64,000 nucleotides of DNA. Source: Streptomyces sp. NBC_00523 (lineage in GTDB: Bacteria > Actinomycetota > Actinomycetes > Streptomycetales > Streptomycetaceae). Both the position numbers and the translations under genes were made by a program. Below, one piece after another: positions 11,278-19,729 of the stretch (the first letter of the stretch is position 1; each line of letters opens with the position of its first letter). The DNA is taken from positions 1,302,001-1,366,000 of the forward strand of contig NZ_CP107836.1 of the NCBI RefSeq assembly GCF_036346615.1. The letters run 5' to 3'. The notes beneath the pieces are model-generated. The model did no database searches, was not told the DNA's origin, and saw only the letters and a list, made by a program, of their open reading frames with translations.

Positions 11278-11771
11278 CGAGCCAGGTTTTCTTCGACATC
11301 ACCATCAACGACGAGCCCGCCGGGCGGATCGTCTTCAATCTGTTCGACGACATCGTTCCCAAGACCGCCGAGAACTTCCGCCAGCTGGCGACCGGCCAGA
11401 ACGGCTTCGGTTACAAGGGCTCCTCCTTCCACCGGGTCATCCCGGAGTTCATGCTCCAGGGCGGCGACTTCACGCGCGGCGACGGCACCGGCGGCAAGAG
11501 CATCTACGGCAACAAGTTCCCCGACGAGAACTTCGAGCTGAAGCACACCAAGCCGGGCCTGCTGTCGATGGCCAACGCCGGTCCGAACTCGAACGGTTCG
11601 CAGTTCTTCATCACCACGATCGTGACGTCCTGGCTGGACGGCAAGCACGTCGTCTTCGGCGAGGTCGCCGACGAGGACAGCATGGTCCTGGTCAAGCGCA
11701 TCGAGGGCCTCGGCTCGCAGAGCGGCCGCACCCAGGCGAAGGTCACCATCGCGGACTCCGGCATCCTCTGA
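11274..11771 (+). CDS. Peptidyl-prolyl cis-trans isomerase, cyclophilin type
   Basis: 165 aa cytosolic cyclophilin catalysing proline isomerisation. Core motifs are [23 protein letters not shown] (catalytic Arg and the Phe/Met/Gln pocket), [18 protein letters not shown] and [13 protein letters not shown] placed the start at ATG 11274, giving the standard 165-residue length and the 4-nt overlap with the DinB gene; an earlier in-frame ATG at 11265 adds only three residues. No signal peptide. It resembles the cyclophilin A of Streptomyces. Confidence 0.95.
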   Translation: MTSQVFFDITINDEPAGRIVFNLFDDIVPKTAENFRQLATGQNGFGYKGSSFHRVIPEFMLQGGDFTRGDGTGGKSIYGNKFPDENFELKHTKPGLLSMANAGPNSNGSQFFITTIVTSWLDGKHVVFGEVADEDSMVLVKRIEGLGSQSGRTQAKVTIADSGIL

Positions 11772-11793
11772 TCCCGGATCCCCGGCTGACCGA

Positions 11794-11828
11794 ACGCGCC
11801 GTCCGACGTTTCCCGTCGGGCGGCGCGT
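11794..11828 (+). terminator. Terminator after cyclophilin gene
   Basis: 15-bp stem ACGCGCCGTCCGACG / CGTCGGGCGGCGCGT with one G-T pair and a 5-nt loop, 23 bp after the stop, followed by TTTCC. Confidence 0.75.
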
Positions 11829-11852
11829 TTCCGCATTCGGAAGCACGTTCAC

Positions 11853-11899
11853 TGTCAACCATCGGTTGACACTCCACGACTGTCAACTTACGGTTGACA
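11853..11899 (+). promoter_or_regulatory. Twin palindromic operators and promoter of the Clp-N gene
   Basis: Two 19-bp palindromes, TGTCAACCATCGGTTGACA (11853-11871) and TGTCAACTTACGGTTGACA (11881-11899), are spaced 28 bp centre to centre. The right arm of the first contains a consensus -35 TTGACA (11866-11871). A 17-bp spacer leads to TACGGT (11889-11894) as -10, which places the transcription start at or next to the ATG at 11901. No Shine-Dalgarno precedes that ATG, so the mRNA is probably leaderless and the operators cover the whole promoter. Confidence 0.8.
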
Positions 11900-11900
11900 C

Positions 11901-12656
11901 ATGACGAATCCCGTAGTGCCGTCGCAGCCCGTCCGCCTGGACGACCTGATCGCGGCCATCAAGAAGGTGCACTCCGACGCCCTGGACCAGCTTCAGGACG
12001 CCGTCATCGCCGCCGACCACCTCGGCGACGTCGCCGACCACCTGATCGGCCACTTCGTGGACCAGGCGCGCCGCTCCGGCGCCTCCTGGACCGACATCGG
12101 CAAGAGCATGGGCGTGACCCGGCAGGCCGCCCAGAAGCGCTTCGTCGCCAAGGACCCCGGCGAGGGCGCCGCCCTCGACCCGAGCCAGGGCTTCGGCCGC
12201 TTCACGCAGCGCGCCAAGAACGTGGTGATGGCGGCCCAGAACGAGGCCCGGGCGGCCGGCAACGCCGAGATCGGCACCGAACACCTCGTCCTCGGCCTGC
12301 TCAGCGAGCCCGAGGGCCTGGCGGCGGCGTTCATCAAGGCGCAGGGCGTGGTCCTGGACACCGTCCGGCAGGCGGCCACCGCCGCGCTCCCGGCGGCCAC
12401 CGAGGGCGAGATCCCCGAGCTGATCCCGTACAACGGTGACGCGCGCAAGGCGCTGGAGCTGACCTTCCGCGAAGCCCTGCGGATGGGCCACAACTACATC
12501 GGCACCGAGCACATCCTGCTCGCCCTGCTGGAGCACGAGGACGGCTCCGGCGTGCTCAGCGGCCTCGGCATCGACAAGGCGGCCGCCGAGCAGGCCATCG
12601 CCGCGGCGCTGTCGATCCTCACGGCGGGAAAGCAGGCGCCCGGCCGGGCGGAGTGA
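11901..12656 (+). CDS. Clp N-terminal-domain protein with helix-turn-helix
   Basis: 251 aa. Residues about 10-85 contain a helix-turn-helix-like segment, SGASWTDIGKSMGVTRQAAQKRF. Residues about 95-245 hold two Clp-N repeats (FTQRAKNVVMAAQNEARAAGNAEIGTEHLVLGLL and ALELTFREALRMGHNYIGTEHILLALL), the substrate- and adaptor-binding domain of ClpA/ClpC. There is no AAA ATPase domain, so this is not an unfoldase. The simplest reading is a repressor whose Clp-N domain senses or is delivered to the Clp machinery, and which binds the twin palindromes over its own promoter. Direct evidence for that is lacking. Confidence 0.85.
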   Translation: MTNPVVPSQPVRLDDLIAAIKKVHSDALDQLQDAVIAADHLGDVADHLIGHFVDQARRSGASWTDIGKSMGVTRQAAQKRFVAKDPGEGAALDPSQGFGRFTQRAKNVVMAAQNEARAAGNAEIGTEHLVLGLLSEPEGLAAAFIKAQGVVLDTVRQAATAALPAATEGEIPELIPYNGDARKALELTFREALRMGHNYIGTEHILLALLEHEDGSGVLSGLGIDKAAAEQAIAAALSILTAGKQAPGRAE

Positions 12657-12733
12657 CCTCCGTGCGGTGGAACCGCGCCGTCGGCTGAACGTGTCGCACC
12701 GGCCGCCCCGCGCCCGGCCTCTACGTTCTCGGC

Positions 12734-14984
12734 GTGAGTACGTATGAGGCAGGGGCAGGGCGGCGCGGGCGGCTCCTCAGGCTCGGTGAGTGGTGCGCCC
12801 GCCACTGTGTGGTGGTCCTCGTCCTGTGGCTGCTGGCGCTCGGCGGGCTGCACGTGCTCCAGAGCGCCTTCGGAGGCACGTACTCCGACGACTTCGACCT
12901 GTCCGGTACGCAGTCCAGCACCGGTGCCGACCTGCTGCGGGCGCACGACCCGGCCGCGGGCGGCACCGGCGCGCAGGTGGTCCTGCACGACGCGCAGAAA
13001 CCGCTGACGGACGTGAGCGACCAGGTCGGTCAGGTGGTCGGGAACCTGGAGAAGCTGCCGCACGTCCTGTCCGCCCAGAACCCGCTGCCCTCGTCGTCCT
13101 CCGCCTCGTCCGCCGCGCTGTCGAAGGACGGGAAGACCGCGTACATCACTGTCCGGTTCGACGTGAACCCGACCTCGCTGGACGACTCCTACCTCGACCA
13201 GGTCGACACGGCGGTGAAGCCGCTGCGCAGCGCCGGCGTGCAGGTGGAGTACGGCGGTCCGCTCGGCGAGCTCGCCCGGCCCGAAACCAAGGACTTCACC
13301 AGCGAGGCCATCGGCTTCGCGGTCGCGGTGGTCGTCCTGCTGATCGGCTTCGGCAGTGTCATCGCCGCGGGCATGCCGCTGATCACCGCGCTGATCGCGG
13401 TGATCGTGGGCGTGAGCTGTCTGGGGCTGCTGGCCGCGCTGACCACCTTCGCCAGTGTCTCGCCCACGCTCGCCACCATGATCGGGCTCGGCGTCGGCAT
13501 CGACTACGCGCTCTTCCTGATCACCCGCCACCGCCAGCTCGTCATGGACGGCGACGATCCCGTGCGGGCCGCCGGGCGGGCGGTGGCCACCAGCGGGCGC
13601 GCCGTGCTGGTCTCCGGCTGCACCGTCGTCGTCGCGCTCGCCGGTCTCTACGTCTCGCGCGTGACGTTCATCGGCAAGCTCGGGGCCGCCGCCGCGGTCA
13701 CCGTCGTCACCGCGGTCCTCGGCGCGCTCACGCTGGTGCCCGCCCTGCTGGGGCTCGTCGGCCGGCGGATCGACCGCTTCCGGGTCCGGCCGCCGGTCGC
13801 CGAGGGCGGGGCCGGGGCGGGCGTGACGCAGCAGGGCGGCTGGCACCGCTACGCGCGCCGGGTCGAGCGTCGGCCGTGGTGGTTCCTGGTCGCCGGGGCG
13901 GTCGTGGTCGGCGTCCTGGCGATCCCGCTGTTCTCGATCCGGCTCGGGCACATCGACGACGGGGCGGATCCGACGAGCTTCACGGACCGGCGCGCGTTCG
14001 ACCTGGTCTCCTCCGCCTTCGGGCCCGGCGCGAACGGGCCGCTCACCCTGGTGGTCGACCAGCGCTCGGTGCCGGACGCGGACCGTTCGGCACTCGCGTC
14101 GAACCTGAAGAAGGCGCTCACGGACGTGCCGGGCGCGGCGAGCGTCAGCGCGCTCCAGCCGACGAGCGACGACGCGCTGCTCGTCGGGACCGCGGTCCCG
14201 AAGGACGCCCCGCAGGACGCGGGGACGACGGACCTGTTCAAGCGGCTCAAGGACGACGCGCTGCCGGAGGGTGTGTCGGGCACGGCCGCCTCGGGCTATG
14301 TGACCGGGACGACCGCCGCCCAGGAGGACTTCCTCGCCATCATCGCGGCCCGGCTGCCCGGGATCATCGCCGTCGTGGTGGGCCTCGCCTTCCTCATCAT
14401 CCTGATCGTCTTCCGGGGGTGTGCTGGTCGCGCTGAAGGCCGCCGTCCTCAACCTCCTCTCGATCGCCGCCTCGTACGGGGTGGTGGTGGCGGTCTTCCA
14501 GTGGGGCTGGGGTGGACCCTCGCTGGGCGTGTCGGGGACCGTACCGATCGAGAGCTACGTCCCGATGATGATGTTCGCCATCGTCTTCGGGCTGAGCATG
14601 GACTACGAGGTGTTCCTGATCTCCCGGGTGCACGAGGCGTGGCTGCGCACCCGGGACAGCCGGGACGCGGTGGCGCACGGCCTGGAGATCACGGCCCGGG
14701 TGATCACCTGCGCCGCGCTGATCATGGTGAGCGTCTTCGCGGCGTTCATCCTCAGCGACGACATCGTGGTCAAGATGCTGGGCCTGGGCCTCGCGGTCAG
14801 CGTGCTGATCGACGCCACGGTCGTACGGCTGCTGCTCGTCCCGGCCGTGATGACGCTGCTGGGGCGGGCGGCGTGGCGGTCGCCGAGGTGGCTGGACCGG
14901 GTGCTGCCGCACATCGACACGGAGGGCTCCGACGGGTCTTCGCCTACTCCAGGCGCAGGCTCCAGCGGCGCGAGCGGCCGGTGA
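12734..14984 (+). pseudogene. MMPL/RND family lipid or drug transporter with an apparent +1 frameshift
   Basis: Membrane exporter of the MMPL (MmpL/ActII-3) family, about 749 aa if the frame is repaired. It starts at GTG 12734. One frame encodes TM1, the first extracellular domain, TM2-6 (IDYALFLITRHR), the second extracellular domain and TM7, ending at IILIVFRG. The rest (VALKAAVLNLLSIAASYG, FGLSMDYEVFLISR, TM8-12) is in another frame from about 14421. The break is at a run of five G at 14415-14419, where four G would restore FRGVLVALK. A sequencing error in the homopolymer or a real recent mutation are both possible. The repaired C-terminus overlaps the convergent next gene by 41 bp. Confidence 0.85.
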
Positions 14985-15507
14985 GGGTGACGGTGGAGAG
15001 CGGGCCGACATCGACGTTCCAGTACGTGGACGGCGGGGCCTTCAGCGCGTAGACGAGGGCGGCCCGGACCACGGCGGGTTCGGCGACGGCGACGATCGCG
15101 CCGTCACAGGCGGGGCGGGTGTCCAGCCAGCCGCCTATCCGCGAGATGAACGCGAGCAGCGGCTCACCGCCGTGCGGCGCGGAGCGCGGGTCCGCCAGCC
15201 AGGCGTCCACGGCCGCCGGTTCCCGGGCGGTGACCTCGGCGAGCGTACGGCCCCGCCAGCGCCCCATGTCGCAGTCGCGCAGGGCGGGCTGCACCAGCGG
15301 GTGGAAGCCCAGCGCCTCACCGGTCGCGCGGCTGCGCGGGGTCGGCGAGCAGTAGCGCAGCTCGGCGGAGCCCAGCGGCGCCAGGGCCGGCGCGGCGAAC
15401 TGCACCGCGTACCAGCCGGCCTCGTCGAGCGGCCGGTCGTCGTCGAAACGCTCGCCGAGCAGGGCGGAACCGCGCGCCGCGGCGAGGAGCGTGACCCGAA
15501 CACTCAT
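14944..15507 (-). CDS. Histidine-phosphatase fold protein with degenerate active site
   Basis: 187 aa from ATG 15507. The fold is that of phosphoglycerate mutase-like phosphatases: CSPTPRSRATGEALG, CDMGRWRGRTLAEV and PHGGEPLLAFISRIGGWL match the usual order of motifs. The catalytic RHGE is replaced by AARG (LLAAARGSALLGERFDDDRPLDEAGW), and the second catalytic His (usually in SHG) reads VAEPAVVRAAL. Both key histidines are therefore missing, so phosphatase activity is unlikely and a binding or regulatory role is more probable. Fold assignment is firm; function is unknown. Confidence 0.8.
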   Translation of the reverse strand: MSVRVTLLAAARGSALLGERFDDDRPLDEAGWYAVQFAAPALAPLGSAELRYCSPTPRSRATGEALGFHPLVQPALRDCDMGRWRGRTLAEVTAREPAAVDAWLADPRSAPHGGEPLLAFISRIGGWLDTRPACDGAIVAVAEPAVVRAALVYALKAPPSTYWNVDVGPLSTVTLTGRSRRWSLRLE

Positions 15508-15561
15508 GGCCGCGATCGTGGGGCGGATCGCGACGCGGGTCAAGAGGTCGTTCGGGCACTC

Positions 15562-17031
15562 CTACGCCCGAGTAGGAATCAGGGCGGCGGGCGTGCCCTC
15601 CCAGGCCGTACGCAGCCGGCGGACGCCCTCCGCGATCTCCGGCGGCCCGGCGACCGAGGCGAAGCTCAGGCGGATGTGCGGGGCCGGGGGTTCGGCGGAG
15701 AAGTACGGGCGCCCCGGGGCGACGGCCACGCCCGCGCGCAGGGCCTCCTGAACCATCGCGGACTCGTCCGTGCCCGCCTCGGAGCCGGGCAGGGTCAGCC
15801 AGAGGTAGCCGCCGCCGGACGGGATGTGCGGGAGGCCGAGGCCCGGCAGGGCCGTCCGCAGCGCCGCCGTCATCGCCGTACGGCGGGCGCCCAGCTCGGC
15901 GGACACGGCGCGCAGGTGGCGGGCCCAGGCGGGCGAGCCGACCAGTTCGAGCGCGGCCTCCTGGAGCGGCCGGGGCACGAAGAAGCTGTCCACGACCTGG
16001 ATGGAGCGCAGCCGTTCCAGGGCCGGGCCCCGGGCGGCGAGCGCGCCCACCCGCAGGCTGGGCGAGGCGGCCTTGGTGAGCGAGCGGGAGTGGACGACGA
16101 CGCCGTCGGGGTCGTCGGCGGCGAGCGGCGCCGGGAGCGGGCCCGCGTCGTCGTGCGCGAGGAGACGGGCGAAGTCGTCCTCGATGACGAAGGCCCCCGC
16201 CTCCCGGGCGATCCGGACGACCTCGGGGCGCCGGGCCGGTGAGAGCACGGTGCCCGTCGGGTTCTGGAACAGCGGCTGGCAGACGAAGACGCGGGCCCCG
16301 GTCGCCCGGAAGGCGGCGGCGAGCAGGTCGGGCCGGACGCCCTCGGAGTCCACCGGGACCGGCACCGGCCGCAGCCCGGCCGCGCGGGCCGCCGCCAGCA
16401 TGCCGGGGTACGTGGGCGACTCGACCAGCACCGGCGCGCCCGGCGGGGCGAGGGCGCGCAGCGCGGTGGCCAGGGCGCTCTGCCCGCCCGCGGTGATCAG
16501 CACATCGGCGGCGCCGAGCGAGGGCCCGATGTCGCGGGCGAACCAGGCGCGCAGCTCGGTGAGCCCGTCGACCGGCGGGCGGCTCCACGCGCCCGGGCGG
16601 CGGCCGGCCCGGGCCAGGGCGGCGGCCAGGGCCCGTTCGGGCTGGAGCGAGGCGTGCAGATAGCCGCCGTTGAGCTCGATGACCCCGGTGGGCGGGGGGA
16701 CGAGGCTGACCAGGAGGCCGGACGCGTCGACGCTGCGGGGCACCGCCTCCGGGGAGCCGTCACCGCTGAGCGAGACCTCCTGCCAGGAGGTGTCACCGGC
16801 CGGGGGCGCCGGACGGGCGGAGGACTGGGCCCGGTAGGCGCCGGAACCGGGGCGGGTGACGACCAGCCCTTCGGCGGCGAGCTGGGCCACGGCCCGCGAC
16901 ACGGTCACGGGACTGGCCCGGAAGCGCTCGACCAGGGCCCGGCTGGACGGCAGCTTCTCACCCGGTGAGTAGCGGTCCAGCTCAGACCGCAGGGCTGTGA
17001 CGAGTTCCGCCACGCTGCTACGCTCATGCAT
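15562..17031 (-). CDS. MocR-type PLP-dependent transcriptional regulator
   Basis: 489 aa from ATG 17031. An N-terminal GntR-like winged helix (SSVAELVTALRSELDRYSPGEKLPSSRALVERF, then SPVTVSRAVAQLAAEGLVVTRPGSGAY) is fused to an aminotransferase class I/II domain. The PLP-binding lysine is in VVHSRSLTKAASPSLRVGAL. Such proteins sense amino compounds or PLP itself and usually regulate a divergent neighbour. Here the neighbour is an EamA exporter whose start codon overlaps this one in a single CATG. The long in-frame extension upstream lies inside the exporter gene and is not coding. Confidence 0.9.
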   Translation of the reverse strand: MHERSSVAELVTALRSELDRYSPGEKLPSSRALVERFRASPVTVSRAVAQLAAEGLVVTRPGSGAYRAQSSARPAPPAGDTSWQEVSLSGDGSPEAVPRSVDASGLLVSLVPPPTGVIELNGGYLHASLQPERALAAALARAGRRPGAWSRPPVDGLTELRAWFARDIGPSLGAADVLITAGGQSALATALRALAPPGAPVLVESPTYPGMLAAARAAGLRPVPVPVDSEGVRPDLLAAAFRATGARVFVCQPLFQNPTGTVLSPARRPEVVRIAREAGAFVIEDDFARLLAHDDAGPLPAPLAADDPDGVVVHSRSLTKAASPSLRVGALAARGPALERLRSIQVVDSFFVPRPLQEAALELVGSPAWARHLRAVSAELGARRTAMTAALRTALPGLGLPHIPSGGGYLWLTLPGSEAGTDESAMVQEALRAGVAVAPGRPYFSAEPPAPHIRLSFASVAGPPEIAEGVRRLRTAWEGTPAALIPTRA

Positions 17032-17053
17032 GAGAGCAGAGAGTAGCGCTACT
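17025..17053. promoter_or_regulatory. Palindromes at the MocR/EamA divergent start
   Basis: CTCATGCATGAG (17025-17036) is a perfect 12-bp palindrome holding both start codons. AGTAGCGCTACT (17042-17053) is a second perfect 12-bp palindrome, ten bases inside the exporter gene. Either could be the MocR operator. With no intergenic DNA, each promoter must lie inside the other gene. Confidence 0.5.
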
Positions 17054-17986
17054 GCGCCCAACACGATAGCGGTCGCACCCTCCAGCAGTCTCCCGCGCCC
17101 GTCCGCTCCGGCTTCCGTCCCGGCCCGCCGGGGCACGCTGCTCGCGCTGCTGGGCGTGGTGACGTTCTCGCTGACCTTTCCCTCCACCGCCTGGGGCCTG
17201 GAGAGCTTCGGCCCCTGGTCCCTGGTCGCGCTGCGCAGCCTGCTCGCGGCGGTGCTGTCCGGCGGTTTCCTCCTCGCGGCCCGGGTGCGGGTGCCGGCCC
17301 GGGAGCACTGGGCGGGGCTCGCCGTCGTGGCCGGCGGGGTGGTGGTCGGCTTCCCGCTGCTGACGACGCTGGCGCTGCGGACGTCCACGACCTCGCACGC
17401 CGCGGTGGTCGTGGGGCTGCTCCCGCTGACCACGGCGATCTTCTCCTCGCTGCGGACCGGGGCGCGCCCGCCCCGCGCCTTCTGGGCGGCGGCGGTGGCC
17501 GGGGCGGCCGTGGTGATCGCCTTCACCGTCGCGCAGAGCGGCGGGGCGCTGTCGGCCGGGGACCTCTTTCTGTTCGGCGCGCTGCTGGTGTGCGCGGCCG
17601 GATACACGGAGGGCGGCAGGCTGGCGAAGGTGATGCCGGGCTGGCAGGTGACCGGCTGGGCGCTGATCCTCACCCTGCCGCTCAACCTCGCGGGCGCCGC
17701 CGTCGCGCTGGCGTACGAGCCGGTGCGGCTCGGCGTGCACGGGGTCGTCGGTCTGGTCTGGGTGGCGGCCGGCTCCACGTTCCTCGGGCTGTACGTCTGG
17801 TACCGGGGCATGGCCGAGATCGGGGTCGCCCGGGCCAGCCAGCTCCAGCTCGCCCAGCCGCTGCTGACGCTGTTCTGGTCGTTCTTCCTGCTGGACGAGG
17901 AGGTCGCGGCGGCGGCCCCGGCGGCGGCCGTCGCGGTCCTGGTCTGCATCGCGCTCACCCAGCGCGCGACGCGGACCCGGTCCTAG
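17030..17986 (+). CDS. EamA/DMT family transporter
   Basis: 318 aa, about ten transmembrane helices in two EamA repeats. The first covers LLALLGVVTFSLTFPSTAWGLESFGPWSLVALRSLLA, and the second starts near LFLFGALLVCAAGYTEGGRLAKV and ends RASQLQLAQPLLTLFWSFFLLDEEV. The family exports amino acids, metabolites or drugs. The ATG at 17030 shares CATG with the MocR gene; the track-length start at 16997 would lie inside that gene. Control by MocR and export of an amino acid or related amine are inferred from the pairing. Confidence 0.88.
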   Translation: MRAESSATAPNTIAVAPSSSLPRPSAPASVPARRGTLLALLGVVTFSLTFPSTAWGLESFGPWSLVALRSLLAAVLSGGFLLAARVRVPAREHWAGLAVVAGGVVVGFPLLTTLALRTSTTSHAAVVVGLLPLTTAIFSSLRTGARPPRAFWAAAVAGAAVVIAFTVAQSGGALSAGDLFLFGALLVCAAGYTEGGRLAKVMPGWQVTGWALILTLPLNLAGAAVALAYEPVRLGVHGVVGLVWVAAGSTFLGLYVWYRGMAEIGVARASQLQLAQPLLTLFWSFFLLDEEVAAAAPAAAVAVLVCIALTQRATRTRS

Positions 17987-18036
17987 ACTGGTCAGCAGCA
18001 CGGCACCGCACGCCACCCGCGAGGAGGTCACTCCCA

Positions 18037-18252
18037 ATGGAGGCACACAAGGGCGATCGGCTGCTGACGCACGGCAGGACCGTGGGGCAGCACGACCGGG
18101 TCGCGGAGATCGTGGAAGTGCTCGGGGACCGGGGCACTCCCCCGTTCCGCGTCCGCTTCGAGGACGGACACGAACATCTGCTCGCACCGGGCCCCGACAC
18201 CGTCGTCGAGCACACGGGCTGCACGGCGGGCCGGGACGCGGACATCACGTAG
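18037..18252 (+). CDS. DUF1918 domain protein
   Basis: 71 aa, ATG at 18037 nine bases after GAGGAGG. The sequence MEAHKGDRLLTHGRTVGQHDRVAEIVEVLGDRGTPPFRVRF... is a compact all-beta fold of the DUF1918 type, common as small stand-alone proteins in actinobacteria. The molecular role is unknown to me. It ends three bases before the stop of the convergent GHL10 gene. Confidence 0.88.
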   Translation: MEAHKGDRLLTHGRTVGQHDRVAEIVEVLGDRGTPPFRVRFEDGHEHLLAPGPDTVVEHTGCTAGRDADIT

Positions 18253-18255
18253 ATC

Positions 18256-19533
18256 TCAACGCGGCGGCCTCGCGCGGGACCGGTAGTGGTCGGCGACCAC
18301 CCGGTCCATCGCGCCGATCCGGTCCGCCGCCACGCTCTTCGCCGAGAAGTACGCGTGGCCGCGGACTTGGTCGTGCCGGGCGGCGAGGTCGATGTGGCGG
18401 GACAGCTCCGCCGGGTCCTGCCAGGCGGCCGGCTGGGCCGGGTCGCCGCATTTGTACAGGGCCTCGCCGATGAACAGGTCGACGCCTGTCCCGCGCACCG
18501 TGTCGGACCACCACGGCACGAGCTCCGCGTAGTCGGCGGCGGCGTTGCCGATGTGCCAGTACAGCTGCGGGACGACGTAGTCCAGCCAGCCCTTCTTGAT
18601 CCAGCCGCGCGTGTCCGCGTACAGATCGTCGTACGTCTGCACCCCCGCCCTCGTCCGCGAGCCCGCCGGGTCCGTGTCCGCGTTGCGCCAGACGCCGAAC
18701 GGGCTGACCCCGAAGCGGACGCCGGGCTTCAGCGCCTTGACGCGCTCGGACATCTCGCGCACCAGCCGGTCCGTGTTGTCGCGGCGCCAGGCGGCCCGGT
18801 CCGGGAAGCCGGCGCCGTACTTCTCGTAGGCGTCGCCGTCCGCGAAGCTCTGGCCGGCCACCGGGTACGGGTAGAAGTAGTCGTCCCAGTGCACGGCGTC
18901 GACGTCGTAGCGGCGGACCGCGTCGAGCATCGCGTCCTGGACGAAGGCGCGGACCTCGGGCAGGCCCGGGTTGTAGTAGAGCTTGCCGCCGTACGGGAGC
19001 ACCCAGCCGGGATTGCGGCGCGCGGGGTGGGAGGCGGTCAGCCGGGACGGATCGGTGTGGTTGGCGACCCGGTACGGATTGAACCAGGCGTGCAGCTCCA
19101 GGCCCCGGTCGTGCGCCTCCCGCACGGCGGTGCCCAGCGGGTCCCAGCCGGGATCCTTGCCCTGCGTCCCGGTCAGACACTCGGCCCACGGCTCGTACGC
19201 CGAGGGCCACAGCGCGTCGGCGGTCGGGCGGACCTGGAGGATCACCGCGTTCAGCTTCCGCGCCACCGCCCGGTCGAGGAGGGCGGTCAGCTCGTCCCGC
19301 TGCGCGGCGGCGGACAGGCCCGGCTTCGACGGCCAGTCCGTGTTGGCGACGGTCGCCACCCACACGCCGCGCAGCTCGCGCCGCACCACATCGCGTCCGG
19401 CGGCCGGACCGGGCAGGGCCCGCGCCCGCCCGGGCCCCGCGACCGCGTCACCGGCCACCGCCGCCGCTCCCACCACCCCGGCGACCGCCCCGGCCGCCCC
19501 CGTCACGAACCCTCTCCGGGCCATACCTCGCAT
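18256..19533 (-). CDS. Secreted GHL10 (DUF187) glycosyl hydrolase-like protein
   Basis: 425 aa. The N-terminus MRGMARRGFVTGAAGAVAGVVGAAAV carries a twin-arginine-like signal with a hydrophobic stretch, so Tat export is likely. The body is a TIM-barrel hydrolase-like family: ELRGVWVATVANTDWPSK, LNAVILQVRPTADALWPS, GLELHAWFNPYRV, VDAVHWDDYFYPYP, GVSPFGVWRNADTDP and YVVPQLYWHIG. The Asp-rich WDDYFYP segment is the likely active-site region. Related proteins act on glycans of the cell wall; the exact substrate is not shown here. Start at ATG 19533; ATG 19524 is an alternative. Confidence 0.85.
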   Translation of the reverse strand: MRGMARRGFVTGAAGAVAGVVGAAAVAGDAVAGPGRARALPGPAAGRDVVRRELRGVWVATVANTDWPSKPGLSAAAQRDELTALLDRAVARKLNAVILQVRPTADALWPSAYEPWAECLTGTQGKDPGWDPLGTAVREAHDRGLELHAWFNPYRVANHTDPSRLTASHPARRNPGWVLPYGGKLYYNPGLPEVRAFVQDAMLDAVRRYDVDAVHWDDYFYPYPVAGQSFADGDAYEKYGAGFPDRAAWRRDNTDRLVREMSERVKALKPGVRFGVSPFGVWRNADTDPAGSRTRAGVQTYDDLYADTRGWIKKGWLDYVVPQLYWHIGNAAADYAELVPWWSDTVRGTGVDLFIGEALYKCGDPAQPAAWQDPAELSRHIDLAARHDQVRGHAYFSAKSVAADRIGAMDRVVADHYRSRARPPR

Positions 19534-19729
19534 CGCGTCGCACCCGCTCTCTCTCCGTACACGTCGAAGCCCCGCCGTATCCTCGCAATCCGGGCACAGG
19601 GGGTGTTCAGAGCCGAGCATGCACGCCCCGGCCTGCGATCCCTGGTAAGGCGCGGAGTAACGTCGGGGAGTCGTGGTGGAGCCCGGAACCAGACGGAAGC
19701 CGCCGAACGGGAACAGCGAAAGGCACGAG

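Noticed and set aside
14415-14419. Programmed frameshift signal in the MMPL gene
   Set aside because: There is no slippery heptamer or clear downstream pseudoknot, and I know of no programmed frameshift in this family.
12734-15052. One continuous MMPL protein of 772 aa in a single frame
   Set aside because: After IVFRG this frame gives a Gly/Arg-rich sequence without membrane helices, while the +1 frame gives the complete MMPL C-terminal half.
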